DNA of 64,000 nt from Methylorubrum extorquens. GTDB lineage: Bacteria > Pseudomonadota > Alphaproteobacteria > Rhizobiales > Beijerinckiaceae. Under the pieces are notes generated by a model. That model saw only the letters and a program-made list of their open reading frames with translations, was not told the DNA's origin and made no database searches. Numbering within the stretch: the stretch's first letter is position 1; each line of letters begins with the position of its first letter. The stretch is taken from positions 2,982,001 to 3,046,000 of the forward strand of contig NZ_JALJXF010000001.1 of NCBI RefSeq assembly GCF_024169925.1, given 5' to 3'. Below are positions 48,206 to 57,611 of this stretch, in pieces. Made by a program: the position numbers and the translations under genes.

Positions 48206-49771
48206 ATGACCATCGACACCTCCCACCACGACAAGATCCTGATCGTCGATTTCGGCTCCCAGGTGACGCAGCTCATCGCCCGCCGCGTCCGCGAGGAGGG
48301 TGTCTATTGCGAGATCGTGCCGTTCACGAAGGCCGAGGCCGCCTTCGATGCGCACCGGCCCAAGGGGGTGATCCTCTCCGGCGGCCCGGAATCGGTCACG
48401 ACGGACTTGTCGCCGCGCGCGCCGCAGAAGATTTTCGAATCCGGCGTGCCGGTCTTCGGCATCTGCTACGGCCAGCAGACCATGGCGGCCCAGCTCGGCG
48501 GTGAGGTCGAGGGCGGCCACCACGCCGAATTCGGCCGTGCCGAGGTCGAGATCGTGTCGGACTCGCCGCTGTTCCGGGGCGTGTGGCACGCGGGCGAGAA
48601 GTACCCGGTCTGGATGAGCCACGGCGACCGGGTGACGAAGCTGCCGGAGGGCTTTGCCACCATCGCGATGTCGCGCAACGCGCCCTTCGCCGCGGTGGCG
48701 GACGAAGGTCGCCATTACTACGCCGTCCAGTTCCATCCGGAGGTGCATCACACGCCCCACGGCGCGCTGCTGATCCGCAACTTCGTGCGTGACATCGCCG
48801 GCTGCTCCGGCGACTGGACCATGGGCACCTACCGCGAGGAGGCGATCGCCAAGATCCGCGAGCAGGTCGGCAAGGAAAAGGTGATCTGCGGCCTCTCCGG
48901 CGGCGTCGATTCCTCGGTCGCGGCCGTGCTGATCCACGAGGCGATCGGCGATCAGCTCACCTGCGTCTTCGTCGATCACGGCTTGATGCGTCTCGGCGAA
49001 GGCGACGAGGTCGTCCGCCTGTTCCGCGACCACTACAACATCCCCCTCGTCCACGTTCAGGCGCAGGATCTGTTCATCGGCGCGCTCGAGGGCGTCGATG
49101 ACCCCGAGGTGAAGCGCAAGACGATCGGCCGCCTGTTCATCGACGTGTTCGAGGCCGAGGCCGGCAAGATCGGCGGCGCCGCGTTCCTCGCCCAAGGCAC
49201 GCTCTATCCGGACGTGATCGAGAGCGTGTCCTTCTCCGGCGGTCCCTCCGTGACGATCAAGAGCCACCACAATGTCGGCGGCCTGCCCGAGCGGATGAAC
49301 ATGAAGCTGGTGGAGCCCCTGCGGGAGCTGTTCAAGGACGAGGTGCGCCTGCTGGGCAAGGAACTCGGCCTGCCCGAGAGCTTCGTCGGCCGCCACCCCT
49401 TCCCCGGACCGGGCCTCGCCATTCGCTGCCCGGGGATGATTACGCGCGAGAAGCTGGAAGCCCTGCGTAAGGCCGACGCGATCTATCTCGACGAGATCCG
49501 GCAGGCCGGTCTCTACGACACCATCTGGCAGGCCTTCGCGGTGATCCTGCCGGTGAAGACGGTGGGCGTGATGGGCGACGGGCGTACCTACGACCACGTC
49601 TGCGCGCTACGCGCCGTGACTTCGGTCGATGGCATGACCGCCGACTTCTACCCCTTCGACATGGCCTTCCTCGGCCGCGTCGCCACGCGGATCATCAACG
49701 AGGTGAAGGGCATCAACCGGGTGACCTACGACATCACCTCGAAGCCACCCGGCACGATCGAGTGGGAGTGA
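48206..49771 (+). CDS. guaA: GMP synthase (glutamine-hydrolysing)
   Basis: A 521-residue two-domain enzyme making GMP from XMP. The class I glutamine amidotransferase domain (1-200) has the catalytic Cys in [10 protein letters not shown] and the His/Glu in FHPEVHHTP. The ATP pyrophosphatase domain has [15 protein letters not shown] and the C-terminal dimerisation domain [13 protein letters not shown]. The C-terminal residues PPGTIEWE are the invariant end. The ribosome site GAGGCAGC precedes the ATG. Confidence 0.98.
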   Translation: MTIDTSHHDKILIVDFGSQVTQLIARRVREEGVYCEIVPFTKAEAAFDAHRPKGVILSGGPESVTTDLSPRAPQKIFESGVPVFGICYGQQTMAAQLGGEVEGGHHAEFGRAEVEIVSDSPLFRGVWHAGEKYPVWMSHGDRVTKLPEGFATIAMSRNAPFAAVADEGRHYYAVQFHPEVHHTPHGALLIRNFVRDIAGCSGDWTMGTYREEAIAKIREQVGKEKVICGLSGGVDSSVAAVLIHEAIGDQLTCVFVDHGLMRLGEGDEVVRLFRDHYNIPLVHVQAQDLFIGALEGVDDPEVKRKTIGRLFIDVFEAEAGKIGGAAFLAQGTLYPDVIESVSFSGGPSVTIKSHHNVGGLPERMNMKLVEPLRELFKDEVRLLGKELGLPESFVGRHPFPGPGLAIRCPGMITREKLEALRKADAIYLDEIRQAGLYDTIWQAFAVILPVKTVGVMGDGRTYDHVCALRAVTSVDGMTADFYPFDMAFLGRVATRIINEVKGINRVTYDITSKPPGTIEWE

Positions 49772-49801
49772 TCCCGGATCCACCCGATCGAACCACACAC
49801 G

Positions 49802-50752
49802 ATGGAGTCCGGTCTTCCGGCTGCGCCCCTGACACCATGGGCAGAGGCCGCTGACGTCGAAGCGCTGCTGCGCGGCGCCCTGGCCGACGCTGATGTCGCC
49901 TGGAGCCTCGGCAGCTTTGGTGCCATCGCCGAGTTCATGCGCGATGCCGGCGAGTCGGTGTGTCCGCTCCCCGACGCGCGGATGGGTCTCGCCACCGCCC
50001 GCGGCGCCATCGCCCTGACGCCGGCCGCCGATCTCAGGCCCTTTGCCTACGAGACCGGCTTCTCCGACGGCTACAACCATGCCGTGGCGTTGTGCCTGCC
50101 CGAATCCGCCTGCGCCATGAGCGGGCGGAGCGTCGTCACCGAACTCGGCCCCGACAGGGAGGCGGCGCGCGCGGAGGAACGGGCGGCGATCCTGTTCGAT
50201 CTGGGACTCGGGCTGCTGGCGGTCGATGCCTGCGTTCGCACGAGCGACCCCGAGGCCGTCGCCTGCCTGCGGGCCGGCGTCGGCCGGCCGGTCTTCGCTC
50301 CCGGCAGCCCAGTCGGCCCGCGCCTCGTGGCGATGAACCCGCACCGGATCTTCTGCACGCGGATCGGCCGGATCGAAGTCTATGCGCCGATCCCCGGCCC
50401 CGGCGAGACGAGTCCTGAGGGGCCGCACACGCATGTTCTGCCCGAATTGCTGCGAGCCGGACGCACCCATGCGGCGACGACGCCGATCCCCGACGGCTTC
50501 GTGCCCTGCGGCGGAATGCACCCGCCACATTCCTACAAGGACGCGTTGGGCTGCCGTATTCCCTTCGACCCCGCCCGTCACGCGGGTTTCCAGGCCTTGC
50601 TGGAACGCTGGGGCGATCCGGATCTCCTGTCGGTCAAGCGCGGGATGACGCCGTCGAAAGCCGTCTCACCGAGACACGCCCGATCGGCCCGCCGCGCCGC
50701 CGAGATGCAAGCTCGTCTCCTCCGCGGCGAGGACGCCGCCGAGCGTGCTTGA
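49802..50752 (+). CDS. Conserved hypothetical protein (DUF6925-like)
   Basis: A 316-residue cytosolic protein without signal or transmembrane segments. It contains GPHTHVLPELLRAGRTHAAT followed by PDGFVPCGGMHPPH, a His-rich conserved block near residues 205-245 that could bind metal, and FETGFSDGYNHAVALCLPES-like sequence near residue 82. From memory these resemble a methylobacterial family listed as DUF6925; no activity is known. It starts 30 bases after guaA and is probably co-transcribed, though no link with GMP synthesis is evident. The basic C-terminal tail is Arg-rich. Confidence 0.68.
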   Translation: MESGLPAAPLTPWAEAADVEALLRGALADADVAWSLGSFGAIAEFMRDAGESVCPLPDARMGLATARGAIALTPAADLRPFAYETGFSDGYNHAVALCLPESACAMSGRSVVTELGPDREAARAEERAAILFDLGLGLLAVDACVRTSDPEAVACLRAGVGRPVFAPGSPVGPRLVAMNPHRIFCTRIGRIEVYAPIPGPGETSPEGPHTHVLPELLRAGRTHAATTPIPDGFVPCGGMHPPHSYKDALGCRIPFDPARHAGFQALLERWGDPDLLSVKRGMTPSKAVSPRHARSARRAAEMQARLLRGEDAAERA

Positions 50753-50764
50753 TGCCGGAGCCTG

Positions 50765-50789
50765 CCTTCTCCGCCATGCGCGGAGAGGG
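50765..50789. terminator. Hairpin between convergent genes, related to the CTCTCC repeat
   Basis: The stem CCTTCTCCGC/GCGGAGAGGG (one G-T pair) has a 5-base loop and lies between the convergent 49802-50752 gene and the TonB receptor. It resembles the CCCTCTCCCC...GGGGAGAGGG palindrome at 34364 and may serve both genes. Confidence 0.45.
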
Positions 50790-50820
50790 CCGGCCGAGGC
50801 CACAGGGCAAACGATCGTCC

Positions 50821-53151
50821 TCAGAACGACAGCTTCATTCCCGCCACGAAGGTGCGCGGCGGCCCGGCGAAGATCGAGCCCGTCGTGCCGGTGAGGGCGG
50901 CGCGGCCGTTCTGGGCGCCGGTCGCCGCGTTGAGCGTGTTCGCCAGCGGGTTGGCCGAACTGACATAGGTCGTGTCGAAGACGTTGCGGAGCTCGCCGTA
51001 CAGGTCGATCCGTCGGGCGTAGCCGTTCGGCAGCAGCGCTGCGTAGTGGATGTTGAGGTTCAGGATCGCGAAGCCCGGCACCTTCAGGAAATTGGCGTTG
51101 TCGATGAAGTAGCCGTCCTGTGCCACCACCTCGGCAAAGCCGCCGAGCCCGGCGAGGGCGCCGGCCGGCACGTCGTAGCCGATCCGTGCGAGAAGCTGAT
51201 GCGCCGGCACGCCGGGAATGCGATTGCCGGTCCGGTCGAAGCGGGCGGTGAGCGCGGCGGCGCTGAGCTGCTCGACGTAATCGGTGTAGACCTGATCGTC
51301 GAAGGTGTAGGCCAGCACCCCGCGCCAGCCCGGAGCGAAGGTCCAATCGGCCCCGACCTCGATGCCGCGATGCTCGGAGGCCGGCGCGTTGAAGGTGTAG
51401 TTCAGCAGGCCCGCCCCCGGCGACTGCGTGACGAACTCATTGTGGAAAAACTCGTAGAAGCCGGTGAGGCTGAGCCGCATCCCTTCGAAGGGCATGAAGT
51501 CGGTGCCAAGATCGAAGCCCAGATTCTCCTGCGTCTTCAGGTCGGTGTTGTTGCCGGGCAGGCCGGTGGCGTTCACGAACATGCTCGAGAAGGACGGCGT
51601 CGCGTAGCCGGTGGCCACCCGGCCGCGCAGGGCCCAATCCGGATCCGGTCGGTAGACCAGGGCGAGTTCCGGCGCGACGTTGAGGAAGCGGCGGTCGGCC
51701 TGCGCCAGGGTCGATAGCGTGTCGGCGGCCGTCGTCGCGAAGGTGCGGTTGCGCCCGACGATGCTGGATTCCTCCGCGCCGATGCCGGCCACCGCCGTCC
51801 ATTGCGGTGCGAGTTCGAGTTCGAGCCGGGCCCGGCCGCCGAGGTTCGATTGCAGCGCCTCCTGCAACCCGATCAGGGCGCCGAGGCGGGCTCCGCCATA
51901 GGGCGCACGGTTGTAGACGGAGGCCGCGATGTCGACCGCGCTGTAAGCGAGCGCCACGCTGCCGACGGCCGGCAGGCCGAACAGCTCGCCGCGGCGGGTC
52001 AGGTCGGTCTGCACGAAGTATGACGGCAGGCTGCCGCGTCCCGAGGTCGTGTAGAACGGCTGGTTGTAGTTGCGCTCGTCGAAGCCGACCTGCACCCGCC
52101 ACGCCGTCTGCGCGTCGATGTCGTGCTCCCAGCGCCCGGCGACGATGGTGCGCCGGTCGTTGCGGCGGAACGCGCCCTCGCTCGCCGTCACCGGCACCCG
52201 CGGGCCGAAGGCCCCGTTCGCCAGGAGGCCGAAGGTGGTGCAGCCGGGTGCTGCCGTCGCCGCCGCGTCGCAGCCGCGCTGGTACGGGTTGATCCGGAAC
52301 TGGTCGAGCGAGGCCCGGGCGGGGATGTTGGCCGTGACCTCGTTGTTGATGACCTTGAGGGTGAAGCGGTTGTCGGGGCTCGGCGTGTAGCTCGCGAGCA
52401 GGTTGATCGTCTGGGTGTCGTAGGAAGAATGGTCCTGATAGCCGTTGGCGCGCACATCGCTGGCGAAGAGGCTGATCTCGAACGGGCCGCTCACGCCGCC
52501 GACGCTGTAGTAGTGGCTGAGGTAGCCGAAGCTCCCGGCATCGATGCCGACCTCGTAGCCGTTGATCTCGCGGCCGGTGCGGGTGCGGAAGGCGAGCGCA
52601 CCGCCGGTGGCGAAATTGCCGAACAGCGCCGATTGCGGCCCGCGGAACACGTCGATGCGCGAATAGGCGCGGGGATCGACCAGATCGAAGCGCGAGGCGC
52701 CGTCGGGCTGGGTGACGGGGAAGCCGTCCTCTAGCACCACCATGTTGCGGGTGACGCCGGTGGCGCGGGCGTTGTTGCCACGGATCGAGATCACCACGTC
52801 GCGCCCGCCATTGCCCTGGCGCAGGGTCACGCCGGGGCTGTCGAGCAGCACCGTGCCGATGGACGTGGCGGGGCGGTTGGCGATCGTCCCCTCGCGCCCG
52901 ACCGCGGTGACGACCTGCCCGGCCGGACGCTCGATGGCGAGGGGGGCCGCACCCGGCGGGCCGGAGACCCCGAAGCCCGTCGCACCGGACCCGGCCGCCG
53001 CTCGGCGCTGCGGCGTGCCCTCGCCGGTGACGGCGAGTTCCTCCAGGGTGATGGAATCACCGACGGTCTGGGCTGGGGCCGCCCCCGACAGGGTGAGCGG
53101 CGCAGCGGCGAAGAGCCAGGCGGCACGGCGCGCGGCGGGGTGGGAACACAT
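50821..53151 (-). CDS. TonB-dependent outer membrane receptor
   Basis: A 776-residue outer-membrane receptor. The signal peptide of about 27 residues ends near APAQT. A likely TonB box LEELAVTGEG follows. The plug (about 75-185) has VLLDSPGVTLRQGNGGRDVV, IRGNNARATG and FRGPQSALFGNFATGGALAF. A 22-strand barrel of about 590 residues ends in the typical terminal Phe strand (FVAGMKLSF). It follows the PepSY and DUF2946 genes, which suggests uptake of a metal or metal chelate (iron siderophore or copper). The ligand cannot be named. Confidence 0.93.
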   Translation of the reverse strand: MCSHPAARRAAWLFAAAPLTLSGAAPAQTVGDSITLEELAVTGEGTPQRRAAAGSGATGFGVSGPPGAAPLAIERPAGQVVTAVGREGTIANRPATSIGTVLLDSPGVTLRQGNGGRDVVISIRGNNARATGVTRNMVVLEDGFPVTQPDGASRFDLVDPRAYSRIDVFRGPQSALFGNFATGGALAFRTRTGREINGYEVGIDAGSFGYLSHYYSVGGVSGPFEISLFASDVRANGYQDHSSYDTQTINLLASYTPSPDNRFTLKVINNEVTANIPARASLDQFRINPYQRGCDAAATAAPGCTTFGLLANGAFGPRVPVTASEGAFRRNDRRTIVAGRWEHDIDAQTAWRVQVGFDERNYNQPFYTTSGRGSLPSYFVQTDLTRRGELFGLPAVGSVALAYSAVDIAASVYNRAPYGGARLGALIGLQEALQSNLGGRARLELELAPQWTAVAGIGAEESSIVGRNRTFATTAADTLSTLAQADRRFLNVAPELALVYRPDPDWALRGRVATGYATPSFSSMFVNATGLPGNNTDLKTQENLGFDLGTDFMPFEGMRLSLTGFYEFFHNEFVTQSPGAGLLNYTFNAPASEHRGIEVGADWTFAPGWRGVLAYTFDDQVYTDYVEQLSAAALTARFDRTGNRIPGVPAHQLLARIGYDVPAGALAGLGGFAEVVAQDGYFIDNANFLKVPGFAILNLNIHYAALLPNGYARRIDLYGELRNVFDTTYVSSANPLANTLNAATGAQNGRAALTGTTGSIFAGPPRTFVAGMKLSF

Positions 53152-53211
53152 GGGACGGCTCGTAGCATCGTGAGATCGGGGCAGGCCGCGGCGGCCCGCG
53201 AAGGGCGGGCG

Positions 53212-54582
53212 TCAGGTGCGCGCGGCGGGGCGCAGGCCTTGGACGGCGAGGTCGAGGCCGATCAGGGCCAGGATCGCGAGGCCGGTCAGCGGGAACAGGG
53301 CGCCGAGGCCGAGCATCAGAGCGGTGACGGTGGCGACGACGCGCCGGTCCCGGGGCCAGGGCGGCGTGCCGAGGCGTCCGGCCGGGCGTCGCTTCCACCA
53401 CATCACCGCGGCGGTGACCGAGAGCAGGATCGTGCCGAGGCAGAAGGCGAGCATGGCGAACTGGTTCGCCCGTCCCCAGAACTCACCCTTGTGGATGCCG
53501 ATGCCGTACTGGATCGCCCGCGCCACGGGACCGAGATCGGCGAAGCGCACATCGATGATCGGCTGTCCGCTGTACCGGTCCAGGGAGACCATGCGCTGAC
53601 CCGTGACGTCGCGCGGATAGGCGGAGGCGGCGTAGACGCCGGTCTCCGTCAAAGGCAGCGCCAGTTCGAAGCCGCCGGGCAGAGCCATGTCGCGAAGGGT
53701 CTCGACCGCGCGGTCGATGCCGAGGGACGGTGCTCCGGAGGGGGGCGATCGCGGCATCGGCGCGTCTTCGAGCGCCCAGCCGGCACTGTCCAGCCGCGCG
53801 CCCATCGGCACGGTGGAGACGGCCTTGCCGGCCCAGAGCTGGGCCGGCTGGCCGAGCCCGGCCCGGTTCGACCACGCCCGCAATTCCTGCCCCCACCAGA
53901 CCGACCAGGGCAGACCGGTGAGCGCGAGAAACAGCAGGCCCGCCCCGGCGAACAGGCCGGTGGCCGCGTGAAGATCGCGCCACCAGACCCGGCGGCGCGG
54001 CGTCTCGCGCAGGCTCACGGCGCGACCCTGCCCTTGCGGCCACCAGAGATAGGCGCCGGTCACCACGAGGATGATCGCGAACCCGGCCACGATCTCGATG
54101 AGGGCGTTCGCCGCCGTCCCGAACAGGGTGAGGCTGTGCAGCCCGCGCACGATCCCGAAGAACTCGCGATCCGCGGCGACCCGATCGAGCACGTCGCCGG
54201 TATAGGGGTCGAGGTAGACGAGCAACTTGGCCCCACCCTCGGCCAGGGTCACGAGGGCCGAGGCGGCGGGGCTGGCGGGCTCGGTGTAGGAGAGCGGATT
54301 GCCGTCCGGCACCGCCTGCATGGCGTTGAAGATCAAGCGGTCGGGCCCGAGCGGGGCTCGGCCCAAGGGCGCGACCGTCGTGCGGTGGGCGAAGACGGTC
54401 GCGTTGATCTCGGCCTTGAACAGGTAGAGCGCGCCGGTGGCCGAGAGCAGGATCAGGAAGGGCAGGCAGAGCAGGCCGGCATAGAAGTGCCAGCGCCATA
54501 CGGCACGGTAGACCGCATCGCGCGAGGCGCGCAGGGCCGGCGCGGCGGTGAAGCCGCCGGTGCCCGACAGGGTGGGAGGCAT
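53212..54582 (-). CDS. PepSY-associated transmembrane protein
   Basis: A 456-residue membrane protein of the PepSY_TM family. The first helix is the family landmark RWHFYAGLLCLPFLILLSAT (about residue 30). Further helices lie near 165-185 (IVAGFAIILVVTGAYLWW), 215-235 (GLFAGAGLLFLALTGLPW), 365-390 and 415-440. Periplasmic PepSY-like parts include IYFxx-type segments such as VYAASAYPRDVTGQR. Relatives reduce ferric siderophores at the inner membrane or sit beside metal receptors. It is followed by the TonB receptor after 60 bases. Confidence 0.9.
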   Translation of the reverse strand: MPPTLSGTGGFTAAPALRASRDAVYRAVWRWHFYAGLLCLPFLILLSATGALYLFKAEINATVFAHRTTVAPLGRAPLGPDRLIFNAMQAVPDGNPLSYTEPASPAASALVTLAEGGAKLLVYLDPYTGDVLDRVAADREFFGIVRGLHSLTLFGTAANALIEIVAGFAIILVVTGAYLWWPQGQGRAVSLRETPRRRVWWRDLHAATGLFAGAGLLFLALTGLPWSVWWGQELRAWSNRAGLGQPAQLWAGKAVSTVPMGARLDSAGWALEDAPMPRSPPSGAPSLGIDRAVETLRDMALPGGFELALPLTETGVYAASAYPRDVTGQRMVSLDRYSGQPIIDVRFADLGPVARAIQYGIGIHKGEFWGRANQFAMLAFCLGTILLSVTAAVMWWKRRPAGRLGTPPWPRDRRVVATVTALMLGLGALFPLTGLAILALIGLDLAVQGLRPAART

Positions 54583-54621
54583 GGGTTCGAAATCCGCGTC
54601 TGAGGGATCGGGGCGATCGGC

Positions 54622-54996
54622 TCAGGCGGCGGGCGGACCTCGGGGACTGCTGCCCTGATCGGGCGGTGCGCGGGCTTGGATCGTCCCCGCGGCGTACCAC
54701 GGCACGGGGGCGGCGCGCGGCGGCCAGACCGCGACGGTGGAGGCGGCTTGCGCTAGCGGCAGGAGATGGACCGCCTGGACCTGCGTGCAACAGGTGTGAT
54801 GGCCGCAGGGCTGCTCGTCGTCGGCCGGCGTACCGGAGGGCGCCAGATGCTCCGCGCAGAGGACGCCGCCCTCAAAGCGCGGCAGGGCGGGCGCGAGAAC
54901 CGTGAGGAAAGCCTGGATGACAAGCGCGTAGAGCGCGATCACTCCGATGATCGCCCGGCCGTGCACGGATCGGTGCGGGCGCTCGCGCATGGCCAC
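54622..54996 (-). CDS. DUF2946-like small membrane/periplasmic protein
   Basis: A 124-residue protein with one N-terminal hydrophobic segment (about 15-36, AIIGVIALYALVIQAFLTVL). A periplasmic part carries VLCAEHLAP and PCGHHTCCTQVQ, the Cys/His pattern of DUF2946, a family found with copper and other metal uptake genes. The conserved Cys and His could bind Cu(I). It is first in a three-gene unit with PepSY and TonB genes, with 39- and 60-base gaps. The ATG at 54990 is an alternative start. Confidence 0.8.
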   Translation of the reverse strand: MAMRERPHRSVHGRAIIGVIALYALVIQAFLTVLAPALPRFEGGVLCAEHLAPSGTPADDEQPCGHHTCCTQVQAVHLLPLAQAASTVAVWPPRAAPVPWYAAGTIQARAPPDQGSSPRGPPAA

Positions 54997-55001
54997 GCTT
55001 C

Positions 55002-55097
55002 TAGAGCATCATCCCGAAAGGTGGCTACCGGCTTTGGGAAAAAGATGATGCAAAACAAGAGCCGCGAGCACCGTGCCGGATCCGATATCCGGCGTGA
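55002..55097. repeat. Composite palindromic repeat, copy C
   Basis: The 46-base element 55006-55051 runs from GCATCATCCCGAAAGG to GGAAAAAGATGATGC. It is the reverse complement of copy A (21882-21927) with two mismatches. It is followed by AAAACAAGAGC and a second imperfect hairpin (about 55067-55101, GCCGGAT/ATCCGGC arms). It lies upstream of the DUF2946 gene and downstream of the 55156-55563 gene. Confidence 0.8.
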
Positions 55098-55155
55098 TGC
55101 TGGCGCGGCCGGTTAACGCGGACGCGCGGGTGGCGCGCGTCTCGCGACGCTGGAA

Positions 55156-55563
55156 TCAGGCCGGCATGCCGGCCGGCTCGAACAGGAAGTCATCGACGGA
55201 CGGAATCGTCACCGCGAGGCTCGCGCCGTAGCTCGCCTTCGACAGGCGCCAGGGCCGCTCGGAGCGGGCGCGGATCGCCTCGGAGGGCCGCAGGCGGCGC
55301 AAGCCACCGTCCTCGCCCATCTCCTCGATCGTCAGGAAGCCGTAGACCTGCAGGCGCGAGGCGATGAGCTTGGTCTCGCGGTCGTCCGCCGGAACCCGCA
55401 GGCTGCCCGTGGCATAGACCGCATCCATCAGGTTGCGCTGGTCGCTCCTCGACCGGCTGCGGGGAGGCTCGCCCGCTCCAAATGCCGCGTTGATGGCGCC
55501 CTGCCGCGCGGCTGCAGGCCGACGGAAGGGAATGACGTTGTCCGTTCCCGGAACGCTACGCAT
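55156..55563 (-). CDS. Hypothetical protein with NVIPFRRP start
   Basis: A protein of 135 residues if started at MRSVPGTDNVIPFRRP (55563, AAGG thirteen bases upstream). An in-frame upstream ATG at 55671 adds 36 residues but has no ribosome site. The core (ETKLIASRLQVYGFLTIEEM and RPSEAIRARSERPWRLSKAS) is soluble and charged. No family is recognised. The gene stands alone between the repeat copy C and scoB. Confidence 0.6.
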   Translation of the reverse strand: MRSVPGTDNVIPFRRPAAARQGAINAAFGAGEPPRSRSRSDQRNLMDAVYATGSLRVPADDRETKLIASRLQVYGFLTIEEMGEDGGLRRLRPSEAIRARSERPWRLSKASYGASLAVTIPSVDDFLFEPAGMPA

Positions 55564-55734
55564 ACACAGGTACCTTCGTATCGCGGAAAGCTCCCCGACC
55601 GGCGCGCTCTCACGGCGCCGTCCGGTCGATGCGAAGCTTTCGACGATCCCGATTAATGCCTGCTTAGCCATGCCCGGCCGGGGGGCGTGGAAGGCGTCCC
55701 GAAACGGGCCGCCTCCCCTGTCGGCCCTCGCGTC

Positions 55735-56394
55735 TCAGTTCAGGGCGACGGCGAAGTCCCCTTCGGTCTTGGCGCGAATCTCATCCTCGGTGACACCGTC
55801 GGCGAGTTCGACCAGGGTCATCCCGCCATCGCCCTTCTTGTCGATGGTGAAGACGCCGAGATCGGTGATGACCATGTCGACCACCTGCGTCCCGGTCAGC
55901 GGCAGGTCGCAGGCCTTCAGGAGCTTGGGTGCTTCCGAGCCGTCCTTGCCCTTGGCGACGTGCTCCATCACCACGACGACCTTCTTGACGCCGGCCACGA
56001 GGTCCATCGCCCCGCCCATCCCCTTCACCATCTTGCCGGGGATCATCCAGTTGGCGAGGTCGCCGTTCTGGGCCACCTGCATCGCGCCGAGGATCGACAG
56101 GTCGATATGTCCGCCGCGGATCATTCCGAACGAGTCGGCCGAGGAGAAGTAGCTCGTGGTCGGCAGCGCGGTAATGGTCTGCTTGCCGGCATTGATGAGG
56201 TCGGGATCCTCCTCGCCCTCGTAGGGGAACGGCCCCATGCCGAGCATGCCGTTCTCGGACTGCAACTGCACCGACATGCCCTCGGGGATGTAGTTCGATA
56301 CCAGCGTCGGAATGCCGATGCCGAGGTTCACGTAGAAGCCGTCTTCCAGCTCCCGGGCGGCGCGCTCCGCCATCTGCTCACGGGTCCAGGCCAT
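55735..56394 (-). CDS. scoB: 3-oxoacid CoA-transferase subunit B
   Basis: A 219-residue beta subunit of a succinyl-CoA:acetoacetate-type CoA transferase. The N-terminus has [20 protein letters not shown]. The catalytic Glu lies in [28 protein letters not shown] and [16 protein letters not shown] are family features. It pairs with scoA 107 bases upstream in the same direction. The pair activates acetoacetate using succinyl-CoA, linking polyhydroxybutyrate or ketone use to the TCA cycle. Confidence 0.94.
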   Translation of the reverse strand: MAWTREQMAERAARELEDGFYVNLGIGIPTLVSNYIPEGMSVQLQSENGMLGMGPFPYEGEEDPDLINAGKQTITALPTTSYFSSADSFGMIRGGHIDLSILGAMQVAQNGDLANWMIPGKMVKGMGGAMDLVAGVKKVVVVMEHVAKGKDGSEAPKLLKACDLPLTGTQVVDMVITDLGVFTIDKKGDGGMTLVELADGVTEDEIRAKTEGDFAVALN

Positions 56395-56501
56395 TGTCTT
56401 GACGTTCCCTCGGTTGGCGCATCTTCGGGGTGACGATGCGCCAGCCGCCGCAGGGGCGGCGACGCGCCGTCGCGCTCATAGCCTCTCGGCCGATGGTCGA
56501 A

Positions 56502-57242
56502 TCAGATCTGGCCGCCGCCGGCCGCCGCTGCTGCCTGGGGCTCCTTGCGCTTGCGCACGGTGCGCTGCTCGATGCGCTTCTCGCGCGCCGGCACGTGGAG
56601 GATGCGGCCGATGAAGATGCCCGGCGTGTGGATGTGGTCGGGGTCGATCTCGCCCGGCTCGACGAGATGCTCGACCTGCGCGACCGTCACCTCCGCGGCG
56701 GTGGCCATCATCGGATTGAAGTTGCGCGCCGTCTTCCGGTAGACGAGGTTGCCCTCGGTATCGCCCTTCCAGGCGTGGACGATGGCCAGATCCGCGAACA
56801 GCCCGCGCTCCATCACATAGCTCTCGCCGTCGAACTCGCGCACTTCCTTGCCCTCGGCGACCTTGGTGCCGACGCCGGTCTTGGTGAAGAAGGCCGGGAT
56901 GCCGGCGCCGCCGGCGCGGATGCGCTCGGCCAGCGTCCCCTGCGGGTTGAACTCGATCTCGAGTTCGCCGCCGAGATACTGGCGGGCGAATTCCTTGTTC
57001 TCGCCGACATAGGACGAGATCATCTTCTTGACCTGACGGGTGTCGAGCAGCTTGCCGAGACCCACGCCGTCGATGCCGGCATTGTTCGAGACGATGGTCA
57101 GGTTCTTCACGCCGGAGGCCTGGATCGCGTCGATCAACTCGTCCGGGATGCCGCACAGGCCGAAGCCGCCGGCCATGATCGTCATGCCGTCGCGCAGGAG
57201 GCCGGCGAGCGCCGCCTTCGGATCCGGGTAGACCTTCTTCAT
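56502..57242 (-). CDS. scoA: 3-oxoacid CoA-transferase subunit A
   Basis: A 246-residue alpha subunit. MAGGFGLCGIPDELIDAI near residue 22 is the CoA-transferase 1 signature, and VSNNAGIDGVGLGKLL follows. FNPQGTLAERIRAGGAGIPAF and FTKTGVGT follow in the family order. The C-terminal tail KRKEPQAAAAAGGGQI is a low-complexity extension. The start at MKKVYPDP has GAGGAAGGGACG upstream; an in-frame ATG 54 bases earlier is less supported. It is co-transcribed with scoB. Confidence 0.94.
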   Translation of the reverse strand: MKKVYPDPKAALAGLLRDGMTIMAGGFGLCGIPDELIDAIQASGVKNLTIVSNNAGIDGVGLGKLLDTRQVKKMISSYVGENKEFARQYLGGELEIEFNPQGTLAERIRAGGAGIPAFFTKTGVGTKVAEGKEVREFDGESYVMERGLFADLAIVHAWKGDTEGNLVYRKTARNFNPMMATAAEVTVAQVEHLVEPGEIDPDHIHTPGIFIGRILHVPAREKRIEQRTVRKRKEPQAAAAAGGGQI

Positions 57243-57611
57243 CGACAGCGTCCCTTCCTCGTCTTCCGCCAGGGCGGGCCAAGATTCGTTGGCCACGATA
57301 CAATGTCCGAGAATCGGCGGCCGGCCGCGCTCCCGATCGATGGCGACCGGGTGTGCAACGCGAAGCGGGCTCCGTCAAACCGGCGACGCATTTGTGCGCA
57401 ATGCAAAAACCCCGCGCCGTAACCGTTCGCCCGGTGCGCGAGGCCGACTCTCATCGAGGAGGCGGCCCGCGCCGTCCACCGCGTTGCGGGCCGGCTTTCC
57501 CCCGGTCGCGAGACAGAAGGACCGGAACCGGCTAAGGACTCGGAACGCACGGCTCGCCACGCCGATGCGGTTCGGCCGAATCCGATCCGCGTCGCCTGCC
57601 CACGGAGTGCA
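57243..57611. other. Divergent intergenic region, scoA / AsmA-like gene
   Basis: These 369 bases lie between divergent genes and must carry both promoters. The scoA ribosome site lies at its left edge. I saw no clear palindrome, tRNA or small gene in the rest. Confidence 0.5.
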
